From VRUE01 sp963844395 (GTDB lineage: Bacteria; Actinomycetota; Thermoleophilia; Solirubrobacterales; 70-9), in the NCBI GenBank assembly GCA_963844395.1, contig CAWJNX010000002.1, positions 930,001-994,000 on the forward strand: a stretch of DNA of 64,000 nucleotides, given 5' to 3'. Every line of letters starts with the position of its first letter. Position 1 is the first letter of the stretch. The position numbers were made by a program, and so were the translations under genes. Below are positions 1-8,226 of this stretch, piece after piece. Below the pieces are notes generated by a model, which saw only the letters and a list, made by a program, of their open reading frames with translations, did no database searches and was not told the origin of the DNA.

Positions 1-158
1 AACTCGGCGCGGACGATCTTGACCTCGAAGGGGCCGGCATCCTTCTTCGCGGCTGAGGAGGAGGGCGAATCGTCGTCGCCGCAGGCGCCGAGGAAGAGGG
101 TGAGGAGCGCGGCGGCGATGCCCACGGCGCCGACGCCGATGCGGGAACGCCGTCCATG
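1..158 (-). CDS. Lipoprotein, N-terminal part only
   Basis: Reading leftwards, an Arg-rich stretch (RRSRIG) is followed by a hydrophobic segment and the lipobox LGAC, with the lipid-attachment Cys encoded at 81-83, then an acidic GDDD and Ser-rich linker. The gene runs off the left edge, so the mature domain is not visible. The start is unclear. The reading frame with the signal peptide has no ATG near the Arg-rich region; GTG at 123-125 is possible but would remove the positively charged part, and a 7-C run at about 169-175 may hide an indel. It diverges from the MlaE operon. Function unknown; an exported lipid-anchored protein is all that can be said. Confidence 0.55.
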
Positions 159-346
159 TCTGGGCTTCCCCCCCAAGGCGGCCGGAACATACCACGGGGT
201 TTCGGCCGCTCCGGCGGGCTCCGGGCGCCGCCTGGCAGGGTTAGCCGGATCTCAACACTTGGCTAACTGTCGCCGCCCGTCCATCCCATAGACTCAGGGG
301 ACCGAGTGGTCGCGCGGAATGCGGCCCCGGCTTGCCGGAGGAGCAG

Positions 347-1157
347 ATGGACAGAGCCGCATCGATAGGCCGGAGCTTCTTGCCCGCCAAGTCGTTCTTC
401 GAACAGGTGGGGGACATGATGATCCTCACCGCGAGGACGCTGGTCTCCGCCGTCAAACCGCCGTATCCCTACGGCGAGGAGTTCATCGGCCAGTTCCTCT
501 TCGCCCTGCAGCTCTGCTGGTTCCCGCTGCTGATCTCGACCGTCGCCTTCGGCTTCGGTGCGCCGGGACTGCAGGCGGCCAACATCCTCAACCTGTTCGG
601 CGCCCTCGACCGGCTCGGCGGCTTCTTCGTCCTCGCCTCGATCCGCGAGTTCGCACCGTTCGTGACCGCGGTCGTCGTCGCCGGCGTCGCCGGCACCGCG
701 ATCACCGCCGACCTCGGCGCCCGCAAGATCCGCGAGGAGCTCGACGCCCTGCAGGTGCTCGGGCGTCGACCCGATCAAGAACCTGGTCGTGCCGCGCTTT
801 CTGGCGCTGATGCTGATCACCGGACTGCTCGACATCTACGCGCTGGTCTTCGGCATCACCGGCGGCATCCTCACCGAGATGGTCTACAGCCAGCCGCTCG
901 GCGGCTTCTTCGCGACGCTCTTCTCCAACGCCTCGATCACCGACCTCTGGGGCTCGGTGATCAAGTGCACCCTGTTCGGGGCGATCATCGCCGTCGTCTG
1001 TTGTTACAAGGGAATGACTGCGTCCGGAGGCGCCGCCGGCGTCGGCCGTGCCGTCAACCAGGCGGTCGTCATCTCCTTCATGGGCGTCTTCGCCTTCAAC
1101 TACGTATTCACCCAGACGCTGCTGGCCACCAACCCCGAGCTGCAGACGATCCGATGA
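347..1157 (+). CDS. MlaE/YrbE-family lipid ABC transporter permease 1
   Basis: Integral membrane permease of the MlaE (YrbE) family, which moves phospholipid, sterol or mycolate-type lipids with an MlaF ATPase and MCE-domain substrate carriers. The ATG at 347 follows GGAGGAG. The N-terminal half (SIREFAPFVTAVVVAG, then ITADLGARKIREELDALQVLG) carries the family's conserved loop. A single extra G near 763 (CTCGGGCGTCGAC where CTC GGC GTC GAC is expected) shifts the frame; the C-terminal half then reads VDPIKNLVVPRFLAL through to LQTIR. About 270 residues when repaired, normal for the family. It overlaps the next gene by ATGA, so the two permeases are translationally coupled. Confidence 0.85.
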
Positions 1158-1951
1158 GTCCCTGGCTGGCAGTCCCGCGCGGCTGGCTCGACTCCTTCGG
1201 CGAGATCGCCCGCTTCGGCTCGCGCGTCGCCGGTCTCGTCTACTCGGGTCGCGTCCTGCGCTTCTTCGGTGAGAGCCTGCGCCAGGCCGGGATTCTGATC
1301 CTCGGTTCGGCCCTGATCATCTGGGGCCTCGTCTTCATCCTCGGCCTGCAGTGCGGGATCGAGGGCGCCTACCTGCTGCGCGCCCAGGGCGCGCCGGCCT
1401 TCGCCGGCCTCTTCTCGGCCTGGTGCGACCTGCGCGAGATCATGCCCTACGCCTTCGGCTACATGCTCTCGGCCAAGGTCGGGACCGGGATCGTCGCCGA
1501 GCTGGGCGCGATGCGGATCTCCGACGAGATCGACGCGCTCGAGGTGATGGGCGTGCCGCCCGTGACCTTCCTCGCCGCGACCCGCCTGCTCGCCGCCTGG
1601 ATCGCCTTCCCCTTTATGTACTTGGTCGGGATCGGGATCATGTTCTTCGCCAGCTACCTGGCGGTGGTCGAACAGATCGGCGACGTCTCCTCGGGGGGCT
1701 ACCTGCTGATCTTCTGGATGTTCCAGAACCCGCCCGACCTGATCTTCAGCTTGATCAAGGGCATGTTCATGGCGACGGCCATCGTCATGGTCGGCTGCTA
1801 TTACGGCTACACCGCGTCGGGCGGCCCGGTAGGCGTCGGCACGGCAACCGCGAAGTCGATGGTGCTTAACATCGTTCTGGTTCACATCATCGGGATGCTG
1901 GGGACCCTGGTCTTCTGGGGAGCCAACCCGAGAGCGCCGATAGGAGGCTGA
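1154..1951 (+). CDS. MlaE/YrbE-family lipid ABC transporter permease 2
   Basis: Second permease of the pair, 265 residues, intact. It contains the MlaE core: LREIMPYAFGYMLSAKVGTGIVAELGAMRISDEIDALEVMG, summarised here by its AELGAMR and EIDALEVMG motifs, plus several membrane helices and a C-terminal GYTASGGPVGVG loop that also occurs in permease 1 (GMTASGGAAGVG). Two consecutive permease genes are the usual actinobacterial Mce arrangement (yrbEA/yrbEB), implying a heterodimer. No MCE-domain gene follows in this window. An ATGA overlap joins it to the upstream gene, and the ATPase begins about 140 bp downstream. Confidence 0.88.
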   Translation: MSPWLAVPRGWLDSFGEIARFGSRVAGLVYSGRVLRFFGESLRQAGILILGSALIIWGLVFILGLQCGIEGAYLLRAQGAPAFAGLFSAWCDLREIMPYAFGYMLSAKVGTGIVAELGAMRISDEIDALEVMGVPPVTFLAATRLLAAWIAFPFMYLVGIGIMFFASYLAVVEQIGDVSSGGYLLIFWMFQNPPDLIFSLIKGMFMATAIVMVGCYYGYTASGGPVGVGTATAKSMVLNIVLVHIIGMLGTLVFWGANPRAPIGG

Positions 1952-2088
1952 CCCGCAACATGTCGATCGACGATCAGGACCAGCGCAGCGAAGTGGAAGC
2001 GGAGGCCGGCGCGGACACCGCCGAAGCCGCGCGTCAGGCCGACGCAGCGGGGGCGGAGTGCCCCGGCGGGCCGACGGCCCTTACGTGA

Positions 2089-2949
2089 GTGAAGACGGCG
2101 CCGATGATGGGCCGCGACTTCGTCATCCCCGGCGTCGATCCGGCCGAGGGCGATCCCTACCGCTTCCACACCGGGCGCAAGCGCGACCACGGCGGCGAGG
2201 ACGCGATCGAGATCATCAACCTGGTCAAGCAGTTCGGCCGCGCGCGCATCCTCAACGGCCTCAACCTCGGCCTGCCCGAAGACCAGGTCTCGATGGTGCT
2301 CGGCCCCTCGGGAACCGGCAAGAGCGTCCTGATCAAGCACATCGTCGGCCTGCTCTACCCGGACTCGGGCGACGTGCTCGTGCACGGCGAGTCGATCCCC
2401 AACATGACCGACGACGAACTGTTCGAGGTGCGGAAAAAGTTCGGCCTGCTGTTCCAGGACGGGGCGCTGTTCGGCTCGATGAACATCTACGACAACACCG
2501 CCTTCCCGCTGCGCCAGCACACCGACAAAAGCGAGGAGGAGATCGGCGAGATCGTCAATCGCCGCCTCAAGGAGGTCGGCCTGATCGAGGCGATCTACAA
2601 GATGCCGAACGAGCTTTCGGGAGGGATGCGCAAGCGCGCCGGCTTCGCCCGGGCGCTGGTGCTGGAACCGGCGATCGTCATGTTCGACGAGCCGGACTCG
2701 GGCCTCGACCCGGTGCGCACGGCGCTGCTCTGCGAGCTGATCCGCGAGGTCCACGCCGAGAATGGCGGCTGCTACCTGGTGATCAGCCACGACCTCAACA
2801 CGGCGCGGCGGATCTCCGACTTCATCGCCGTCCTCTGGAACGGCAAAATCGTCGAGTCGGGGCCGAAAGAGGAACTGTTCGACTCGGAAAACCAGTTCGT
2901 GCACCAGTTCTTGAATGCGGACGTTTCTGGTCCGCTTTCGATGGATTGA
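2089..2949 (+). CDS. MlaF-like lipid transporter ATPase
   Basis: ABC ATPase energising the two permeases. In the 286-residue product the Walker A GPSGTGKS is at about 72-79, the MlaF-type Q-loop LFQDGALFGSM near 120, the signature LSGGM at 175-179, Walker B IVMFDEP at about 195 and the switch His at 233 (ISHD). The GTG at 2089 directly follows an in-frame TGA. An ATG at 1960 in the same frame opens an acidic 42-codon reading frame ending at that TGA, and the alternative frame across 2060-2100 stays coding-like. The true protein may therefore start at 1960 with a pair of compensating indels. A family A palindromic repeat follows the stop by about 14 bp. Confidence 0.88.
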   Translation: MKTAPMMGRDFVIPGVDPAEGDPYRFHTGRKRDHGGEDAIEIINLVKQFGRARILNGLNLGLPEDQVSMVLGPSGTGKSVLIKHIVGLLYPDSGDVLVHGESIPNMTDDELFEVRKKFGLLFQDGALFGSMNIYDNTAFPLRQHTDKSEEEIGEIVNRRLKEVGLIEAIYKMPNELSGGMRKRAGFARALVLEPAIVMFDEPDSGLDPVRTALLCELIREVHAENGGCYLVISHDLNTARRISDFIAVLWNGKIVESGPKEELFDSENQFVHQFLNADVSGPLSMD

Positions 2950-2962
2950 GTCAGTTCTCGCA

Positions 2963-3120
2963 GCGGGCGGGAAGGACGGTGTTCCTCCGCGAGCGGGCGG
3001 GAGGGACGGGTGCCCCTCTGGGGGCTGGGTTTTTCGCCGGTCGGGCTGCCTCTCTCGTCAAGTGGTCTGTGCGAAAAACAGGACGCCGCCCCCTGCCGGG
3101 GCACCCGTCCCTCCCGCCCG
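2963..3120. repeat. Palindromic repeat family A, copy 1 (intergenic)
   Basis: An element of about 158 bp between the MlaF ATPase and the MMPL exporter. Its core (2994-3120) is bounded by a perfect 23-bp inverted repeat beginning CGGGCGGGAGGGACGGG (2994-3016 and 3098-3120). Inside lie CTGGGTTTTTCGCC and GCGAAAAACAGGACGCC on opposite arms, so the whole folds as a long imperfect hairpin. A degenerate extra half-arm (GCGGGCGGGAAGGACGG) sits at 2963-2979. The same sequence recurs in reverse orientation at 4442-4600, including the extra half-arm. Confidence 0.88.
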
Positions 3121-3161
3121 GCGGCAAGGCTGAACGGGTGGATAGCTGGCGGCGTGGCTGA

Positions 3162-5750
3162 ATGAGCGCGGTAGCTGCCTGGTCCGTGCGGCATGCACGG
3201 TTGGTTCTCGCGGTTGTGGTTCTCCTTGCTGTGGGCGCTGGGGTGGGGGCGACGCGCTTGTCAACCGATGCCGGCACCGAGACGCTGGTCGATACGGATA
3301 CGGCTAGCTACCGGGCTACGCAGGAGGTGCGGGAGGCGTTTGGGGAAGAACCGGTTGTGGTGCTTGGCACGGGGGGACTTGCAGGAGCTGGTGCTGACGG
3401 CGAACCTGGGGCGGCTGCTGCGTCTGGAGGGGTGCCTTTCGGGCAAGGCGCCGGAGGGTGCAAAGCCGATCCCGGGCCCCTGCACCGAGCTGGCCGGGAT
3501 GGACCCGGTCGAGTCGGTCGTCGGCCCCGCCACCTTCCTCAACGAGGCAGTGATCCAGGTCGACCGCCAGCTGCGCCGGCTGATCGCCACGGTGCCGCCC
3601 GACCAGCTCCGCGACCTCCTTCTCTCCTTCGCCGCCCGCTACGGGATCACCAGTGCCCCCAGCCTCTCCAACCCCGACTTCCTGGCGGCCGGTCGTCTTC
3701 GACCTGCGCCGCGAGCGCGGGACTCCGAAGGCGAGGCTCTCCTACCTCTTTCCGAACAGCAGCTCCACGCAGATCATCGTGCGGCTGCGGCCCGACCTCG
3801 ACGAGACGGAGCGGCGGCGGGCGCTGGAGCTGATCCGCGCCGCCGTCTTCGACCCGACCCCGCGCCAAGCGTGCAAGTTCCGCGGCGAGTCTGAGCCCTG
3901 CTTCGCCCTGCGCGGCGGCAGCTACGTCGTCTCCGGGGTGCCGTCGTAGTCGAGGGCGTAGCCGACGCGCTAGAGGACGCGCTGCTTGTCCTCCTCGCCG
4001 TCGCCCTCGTCGCGATGGCACTCACCCTGCTCGCCGTCTTCCGCTCCCGCCTCCGCCTGCTGCCTCTCGGCCTCGCTCTGGCCGCGGCAGCTCTGACCTT
4101 CGGCCTGCTCGACCTCGCCGGCGGCTCTCTGACCATGGCCTCGATCGCCGTCCTACCGATCCTGATCGGCCTCGCCGTCGACTACGCGATCCAGTTCCAG
4201 GCCCGTTACGACGAGGCGGTTGGGCGACGGCGCTCAGCGGCATCGAGGCGGCCCGATGGCGGGGAGCTCGGGCGGCCCGACCATCGCAACCGCCTGCCTC
4301 GCCACCGCCGCCGGCTTCCTCGCCTTACAACTCTCGCCGACCCCCATGGTGCGCGACTTCGGCCTGCTGCTAATCGTCGGGATCGCGCTGGCGTTCCTCC
4401 TTGCTACGGCTGGATTCTCCGCGCTGAGCCTGCGCCGCCCCGGGGCGGGAGGGACGGGTGCTCCGGCAGGGGGCGGCGTCCTGTTTTTCGCACAGACCCG
4501 TTGGCGAGAGTGGCAGCGTCCCAGGCGAAAAACCCAGCCCCCAGAGGGGCACCCGTCCCTCCCGCCCTCGAGCGCCGAAAGGCACCCGTCCCTCCCGCCC
4601 TCGGGCCGCCTGGCGGAGCGGATCCTCGCCCTCGCGCTGGCTCAGCCGCAGCGGGTGCTTGCCGTCGGCTTGGCTCTGGCGGTTCTCGGCTGGGGAGTTG
4701 GAACGCAGGTGGAGACCGTGTCCGACATCCGCGAGCTGGCGCCGCAGGACGCGCCGGCGGTCCGCGACCTGAGCGAGCTGCAGGACGCCACGGGGGTCTC
4801 CGGCGAGCTGGACGTCAGTGTCCGGGCGGACGACTTGACCGATCCGGCGACGCTCCGATGGATGGCCGACTTCAAGCGGCGGGTTCTCGAAACCGGCGGC
4901 TTCTCGGGCGCTGAACCCAGCTGCCTCGATGCTGAGATCTGCCCTGGGCCGGCGCTTTCGGATCTCGTCGGGGCTGGGGAGGGGGGCCGGCTGGTGCGTG
5001 GCGAGGTTCGCGCCGCATTCGCCCAGGTGCCCGCCTACGACCTCGAAAAGCTCGCCCAGCTCGACCCGGAGACCGGGTTGCCGGCGGGGACGGCGCTGCT
5101 CAGCTTCGGGATTCGGGCGCAGTCGCTGGACGAGCAGCAGGAGCTGATCGAGCGGGTGCGAGGCGAGATCGGCGAGGCCGGTGAGCCTGGAGGGCCGCCA
5201 GCCGGCGTGGAGGTGCAGCTCGCGGGGCTGCCGGTGATCGCCGCCGCCGCCGCCACGGACCTTTCGGACAGTCGTTATCTGCTCACCCTGGCGGGGCTGC
5301 TGGCCGTCGCGCTGGTGCTGCTCGCCGCCTACCGCTCGCCTGCTCGTGCTCTGGTGCCGCTCGTTCCGATCGTGCTGGCGACGGGGTGGGGAGCGCTGCT
5401 GCTTTGGGTTAGTGGGGTCTCGCTGAACCCGATGTCGGCGGCACTGGGGGCGCTGACGATCGCGATCGCAACCGAGTTCAGCGTCATCCTGTCGGCCCGC
5501 TTCCACGAGGAGCGCGGACGCGGCGTGTCTCGGTCGCGGACGCGCTGGAAGGCACCTACGCCCGAACCGGCGCTGCTGTTCTTGCCTCGGGGTGACCGCG
5601 ACGGTCGGCTTCGCGGTTCTGATCGCCAGCGACGTAAAGATGCTGCGCGACTTCGGCTTCGTCACCGTGATCGACCTCGGCGCTGCGCTGCTCGGGGTGG
5701 CGGTGGCGCTGCCGGCAGCGCTGGTCTGGGCGGAGAGGTGGCGGCGGTGA
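3162..5750 (+). CDS. RND/MMPL-family exporter, frameshifted, carrying an in-frame palindromic repeat
   Basis: Large membrane exporter of the MMPL/RND superfamily (lipid or hydrophobic-substrate export). Starting at ATG 3162 it has an N-terminal helix, an extracytoplasmic domain, a helix bundle ending LLLIVGIALAFLL, then a second half with a helix at about 4640-4700, a second porter domain and a final bundle (MSAALGALTIAIATEFSVIL). At least six single-base indels break it (about 3375, 3690, 3945, 4225, 5527 and 5592). After repair it ends LPAALVWAERWRR at the TGA 5748-5750. Family A repeat copy 2 lies in frame at 4442-4600, exactly in the linker between the two RND halves. The stop overlaps the next gene (GTGA). 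Pseudogene status cannot be excluded, but most residues look conserved. Confidence 0.75.
4442..4600. repeat. Palindromic repeat family A, copy 2 (inside exporter coding sequence)
   Basis: Reverse-orientation copy of the element at 2963-3120, nearly identical through the TTTTTCGC/GCGAAAAAC blocks and both outer arms (4442-4464 and 4546-4567), with the extra half-arm duplicated at 4581-4600. Taken as 4442-4600 it is 159 bp, or 53 codons, and the reading frame stays open across it. It encodes a Gly/Pro/Arg-rich segment (GAGGTGAPAGGG, then LFFAQTR, then a repeated HPSLPPS) between the two halves of the MMPL protein. This resembles the protein-inserted palindromic elements of Rickettsia in principle; no sequence relation is claimed. 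Confidence 0.85.
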
Positions 5751-6406
5751 GGGACCGTTACACGCTCATCGTCGGCCTGCTGCTGGGGGCGGTCGTCGCC
5801 ATTGCCCTGTTCGGCGACGTCGGCGGCGAGAGCGGCGGCACGCTGGGGCTCGACGAGCAGCCGGCCCGTTGGCCGCTGCCGGAGTTCGCCGTCCCGCTTG
5901 CGGTCGGGGAGCTGGAAGGGGACGCGAACATCGCCCAGGACGACTGCGAGACCTCTCAGGTCCCCTGTCCGGCCGAGGCTCGTCGCACTCCCGCCTGTCA
6001 GGTGCGCGGAGAGGATGCGATCCGCGTCTGCGACCTCTTCGACCGCCCCTCCGTCCTGAGCTTTTGGTTCAGCAAAGGGGGCGACGACTGCGTCAACCAG
6101 CAGGACGTCGTCGACGATGTCTACGCGCGCTACCGTGGACAGGTGCGCTTCCTCTCGGTGAACGTGCGCGACGATCGCGACACGGTTCGCGAGCTGGTCC
6201 GGGAGCACGGTTGGCGGATGCCGGTCGGTTACGACCGCGACGGCGCCGTTGCCCGCCTCTACCGGGTCGGCCGCTGCCCGACCTTCGCCTACGTCTACCC
6301 CGGCGGCACCCTGCAGAGCGCCGGCATCGGCAAGCTGACCGCCGGCGAGTTGAGCCGCCGGATCGAGGCGCTACTGCGCGCCAGCGCGGCGGCGGAACCG
6401 GGCTGA
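5747..6406 (+). CDS. Membrane-anchored thioredoxin-fold protein
   Basis: The GTG at 5747 overlaps the exporter stop (GTGA). The 219-residue product has one N-terminal membrane anchor (YTLIVGLLLGAVVAIALF), a linker with several Cys, then a thioredoxin/TlpA-like fold: SVLSFWFSKGGDDCVNQQDVV, recognised by the FW-x(5)-DC active-site position, the strand VRFLSVNVRDD and the cis-Pro loop GRCPTFAYVYPGG. Only a single Cys sits where TlpA proteins have CxxC, so it may not be a classical dithiol oxidoreductase. Coupled both to the exporter upstream and to the B3/B4 gene downstream (TGATG), it looks like part of the same operon. Confidence 0.75.
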   Translation: MRDRYTLIVGLLLGAVVAIALFGDVGGESGGTLGLDEQPARWPLPEFAVPLAVGELEGDANIAQDDCETSQVPCPAEARRTPACQVRGEDAIRVCDLFDRPSVLSFWFSKGGDDCVNQQDVVDDVYARYRGQVRFLSVNVRDDRDTVRELVREHGWRMPVGYDRDGAVARLYRVGRCPTFAYVYPGGTLQSAGIGKLTAGELSRRIEALLRASAAAEPG

Positions 6407-7079
6407 TGGCCGGCTCGGAGGCGGCGGAGCCGGGCATCGGCTGGGAGCACTCCGCCGAGCACGGCTGGGTCGCGCCGCATCTCGCCGCCGAGTTCCCCGG
6501 GCTGGGGATCGCCTGGATCGAGGTCGACGGACGCCCGGGACGCAGTCCCGAGCCGGTCCGCCGGCGCCTCCGCGACCTCTCCGACCGCTTCTACGGCTCG
6601 CACGCGATCCACCTGCGCGAACGGCCGATCCCCTGGGCCTACCGCGTCTTCTTTCGCCAGATCGGCCTCGATCCCGATCGCACCCACACCCCGGTCGAGC
6701 AGATCGTCCTCGACCGGCTCCGGGACGGCGGCTTCGTCAGCCGCGGCCTGCCCGCCGACGCGCTGACGGTCGCGACCGTCGAGACCGGCGTAGCGCTGCG
6801 CGCCTTCGATGCCGACCAGCTCGAGGGTCGCCTCTGCGTGCGCGACTCGGCTCCGGGCGAGTCGCTTGCCGGCAGACCTGGCGAGCTTCCTCAGGGGACG
6901 CTGACGATCGCCGACGACCGCGCTCCAGTCGGCCTCCTGTTCGGCGCTACGGCCGAGGGCTACGGCGTCGAGCGGGCACGCGCCGGATCGCGGTGGCCGC
7001 GATCCGGGTCAGCGCGGTGCCCGAGATCGCGGTAGACGAGGCGCTGTGGATGGTCGCCGCGACGCTGGAATCCGCCTAA
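6406..7079 (+). CDS. B3/B4 tRNA-binding-domain protein
   Basis: Similar to free-standing B3/B4 domains (the editing-site fold of PheRS beta). Conserved signs include PIPWAYRVFFRQIGLDPD, the segment RGLPADALTVATVETGV, FDADQLEGRLCVR and a GLLFGATAEGYG end motif. The ATG at 6406 overlaps the previous stop. One indel near 6980 shifts the frame; the repaired C-terminus reads RIAVAAIRVSAVPEIAVDEALW and stops at 7077-7079. About 224 residues, typical for these proteins, which are thought to deacylate mischarged tRNA or bind amino acids; the precise substrate is unknown. Confidence 0.75.
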
Positions 7080-7139
7080 GCCGCTCTTAACGCGTCCCTC
7101 GCCTTGCGGGCGGCGCGGTGATCTACACTCGGCCTGGGT

Positions 7140-7793
7140 ATGCCGGATCTGCTCGAACGAGACACGGCTGGTGCGCTGCGGGTAGGCGGCGACGAGCGCC
7201 TCGCCCGCGCCGAGTTGCGGCGTCAGGTCGGGCGCCTCGAACGGCAGCTCTCGGCTCTGGTGGCGGAGGCCTTCCCGCGGCTCGAAGTTGCCGCGGACGT
7301 GCCTGCCTTCTCGCGCGAGCCGCGAGCACTCGATCTGGGTGAGCTGGAGGCGGTTCGCGACGCCCTGGCCGATCGGGTCGAGGACGCGCGCCGCGCACTG
7401 CGCGAGCGGGCCGAGCTCGAGACCGGCAACCGCGAGCTGCTGGAGCGGATGCTCGCCCGTCCGCAGGACTTCAAGTGGCTGCGCATCTCGCGCGACGACC
7501 TCGGCGAGCCTGGTTGCGGCCATTGGCACTCCCGGCCCCGCTTCGGGCTGCTCGGGATGCTGATGGGCTGGTGGCGGGTCAGGATCTCGTCTGGATGCCC
7601 GTTACCCGGACGGCTTGCGGCCGTTGAGCGAGAGACCCAAGGCAGACGAGCGACCGGCGGCCCCATGGGGCTCCTTCCCGCTGGCCGAGCTGACGATCTT
7701 GGCCGGGTTGGTCCTGCTCGGGATCGGAATCGCCACGCAGAATCTGACTGCGATCGGCGTCGGCGCGGTGCTGGGAGCGATCGGCGGGCTTGA
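7140..7793 (+). CDS. Hypothetical coiled-coil protein
   Basis: Starts at ATG 7140 about 60 bp after the previous gene. The first 125 residues are rich in Arg, Leu and Glu with heptad-like stretches (RLARAELRRQVGRLERQL, EAVRDALADRVEDARRAL), followed by a conserved-looking end (GCGHWHSRPRFGLLGMLMGWWRVRISSGCP). The natural stop is probably near 7600, after that motif; downstream the frame runs as a low-quality overlap with the next gene, suggesting a lost stop or indel. I do not recognise a named domain. It is probably cytoplasmic. Confidence 0.6.
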   Translation: MPDLLERDTAGALRVGGDERLARAELRRQVGRLERQLSALVAEAFPRLEVAADVPAFSREPRALDLGELEAVRDALADRVEDARRALRERAELETGNRELLERMLARPQDFKWLRISRDDLGEPGCGHWHSRPRFGLLGMLMGWWRVRISSGCPLPGRLAAVERETQGRRATGGPMGLLPAGRADDLGRVGPARDRNRHAESDCDRRRRGAGSDRRA

Positions 7794-8226
7794 GGTCTCG
7801 GTCCGCGAGCATTTCGCCGGCTACCGCTCTCACACCACCCTGCTGGCCGGCTTCGCCTTCGTCGTCGTCACCGGCCTGCTCTTCTACCTCGCTGGCACGA
7901 TCCTCGCTATCGCCCTTGCCGCCGGCGCAGTCGCTTTCGTGGCTTTCTTCGTACGCCCTCCGCCGCGTTTTCCGGCGCGCGTCCGGCGGCCTCTCCTTCA
8001 AGGCCGGCGGCCTATTGCGGTAGAGGGTGAGGTCTATCCCGGCAGGGGTGGAACGTCTTGTACTTTTTCTGCGCACACAACCTCGGACGGCCAAAACCGG
8101 TCTTCAGAAAAAGTTGGCTCTTGCAAATTAAGCGGGGAGGCTGGTCGTGGTTCCGTCAGCCGCATGCTACGAGCACCCGCTCCCGGAAGCCCTCGAAGGT
8201 GGGCAATCCGTAGGCGCGGCGCTTGA
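7615..8226 (+). CDS. Small multi-span membrane protein, C-terminus altered by repeat/IS
   Basis: The TTG at 7615 is the only in-frame start after the stop at 7561. The product has about four predicted membrane helices (ELTILAGLVLLGIGIA, IGVGAVLGAIGGLEV, LLAGFAFVVVTGLLFYLAG, ILAIALAAGAVAFVAFFV) and no recognised family. As read, the frame enters palindromic repeat B1 (8031) and the left end of the IS, stopping at 8226. The neighbouring frame ends cleanly at TAG 8021-8023 with SGGLSFKAGGLLR, so one indel near 7975 probably hides the natural stop just before the repeat. Confidence 0.6.
   Translation: MRPLSERPKADERPAAPWGSFPLAELTILAGLVLLGIGIATQNLTAIGVGAVLGAIGGLEVSVREHFAGYRSHTTLLAGFAFVVVTGLLFYLAGTILAIALAAGAVAFVAFFVRPPPRFPARVRRPLLQGRRPIAVEGEVYPGRGGTSCTFSAHTTSDGQNRSSEKVGSCKLSGEAGRGSVSRMLRAPAPGSPRRWAIRRRGA

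Noticed and set aside
240..267. GTTAGCC/GGCTAAC inverted repeat upstream of the Mla operon, with similar TTAGCCAAC before the P450 gene (about 46124)
   Set aside because: The heptamer also appears at 23368 and 40501 in unrelated positions, so a shared regulon (KstR-like idea) is not supported by these few sites.
1960..2088. Separate 42-codon acidic gene upstream of mlaF
   Set aside because: It is in the same frame as mlaF and ends directly at its GTG; more likely the real N-terminus of mlaF interrupted by compensating indels.
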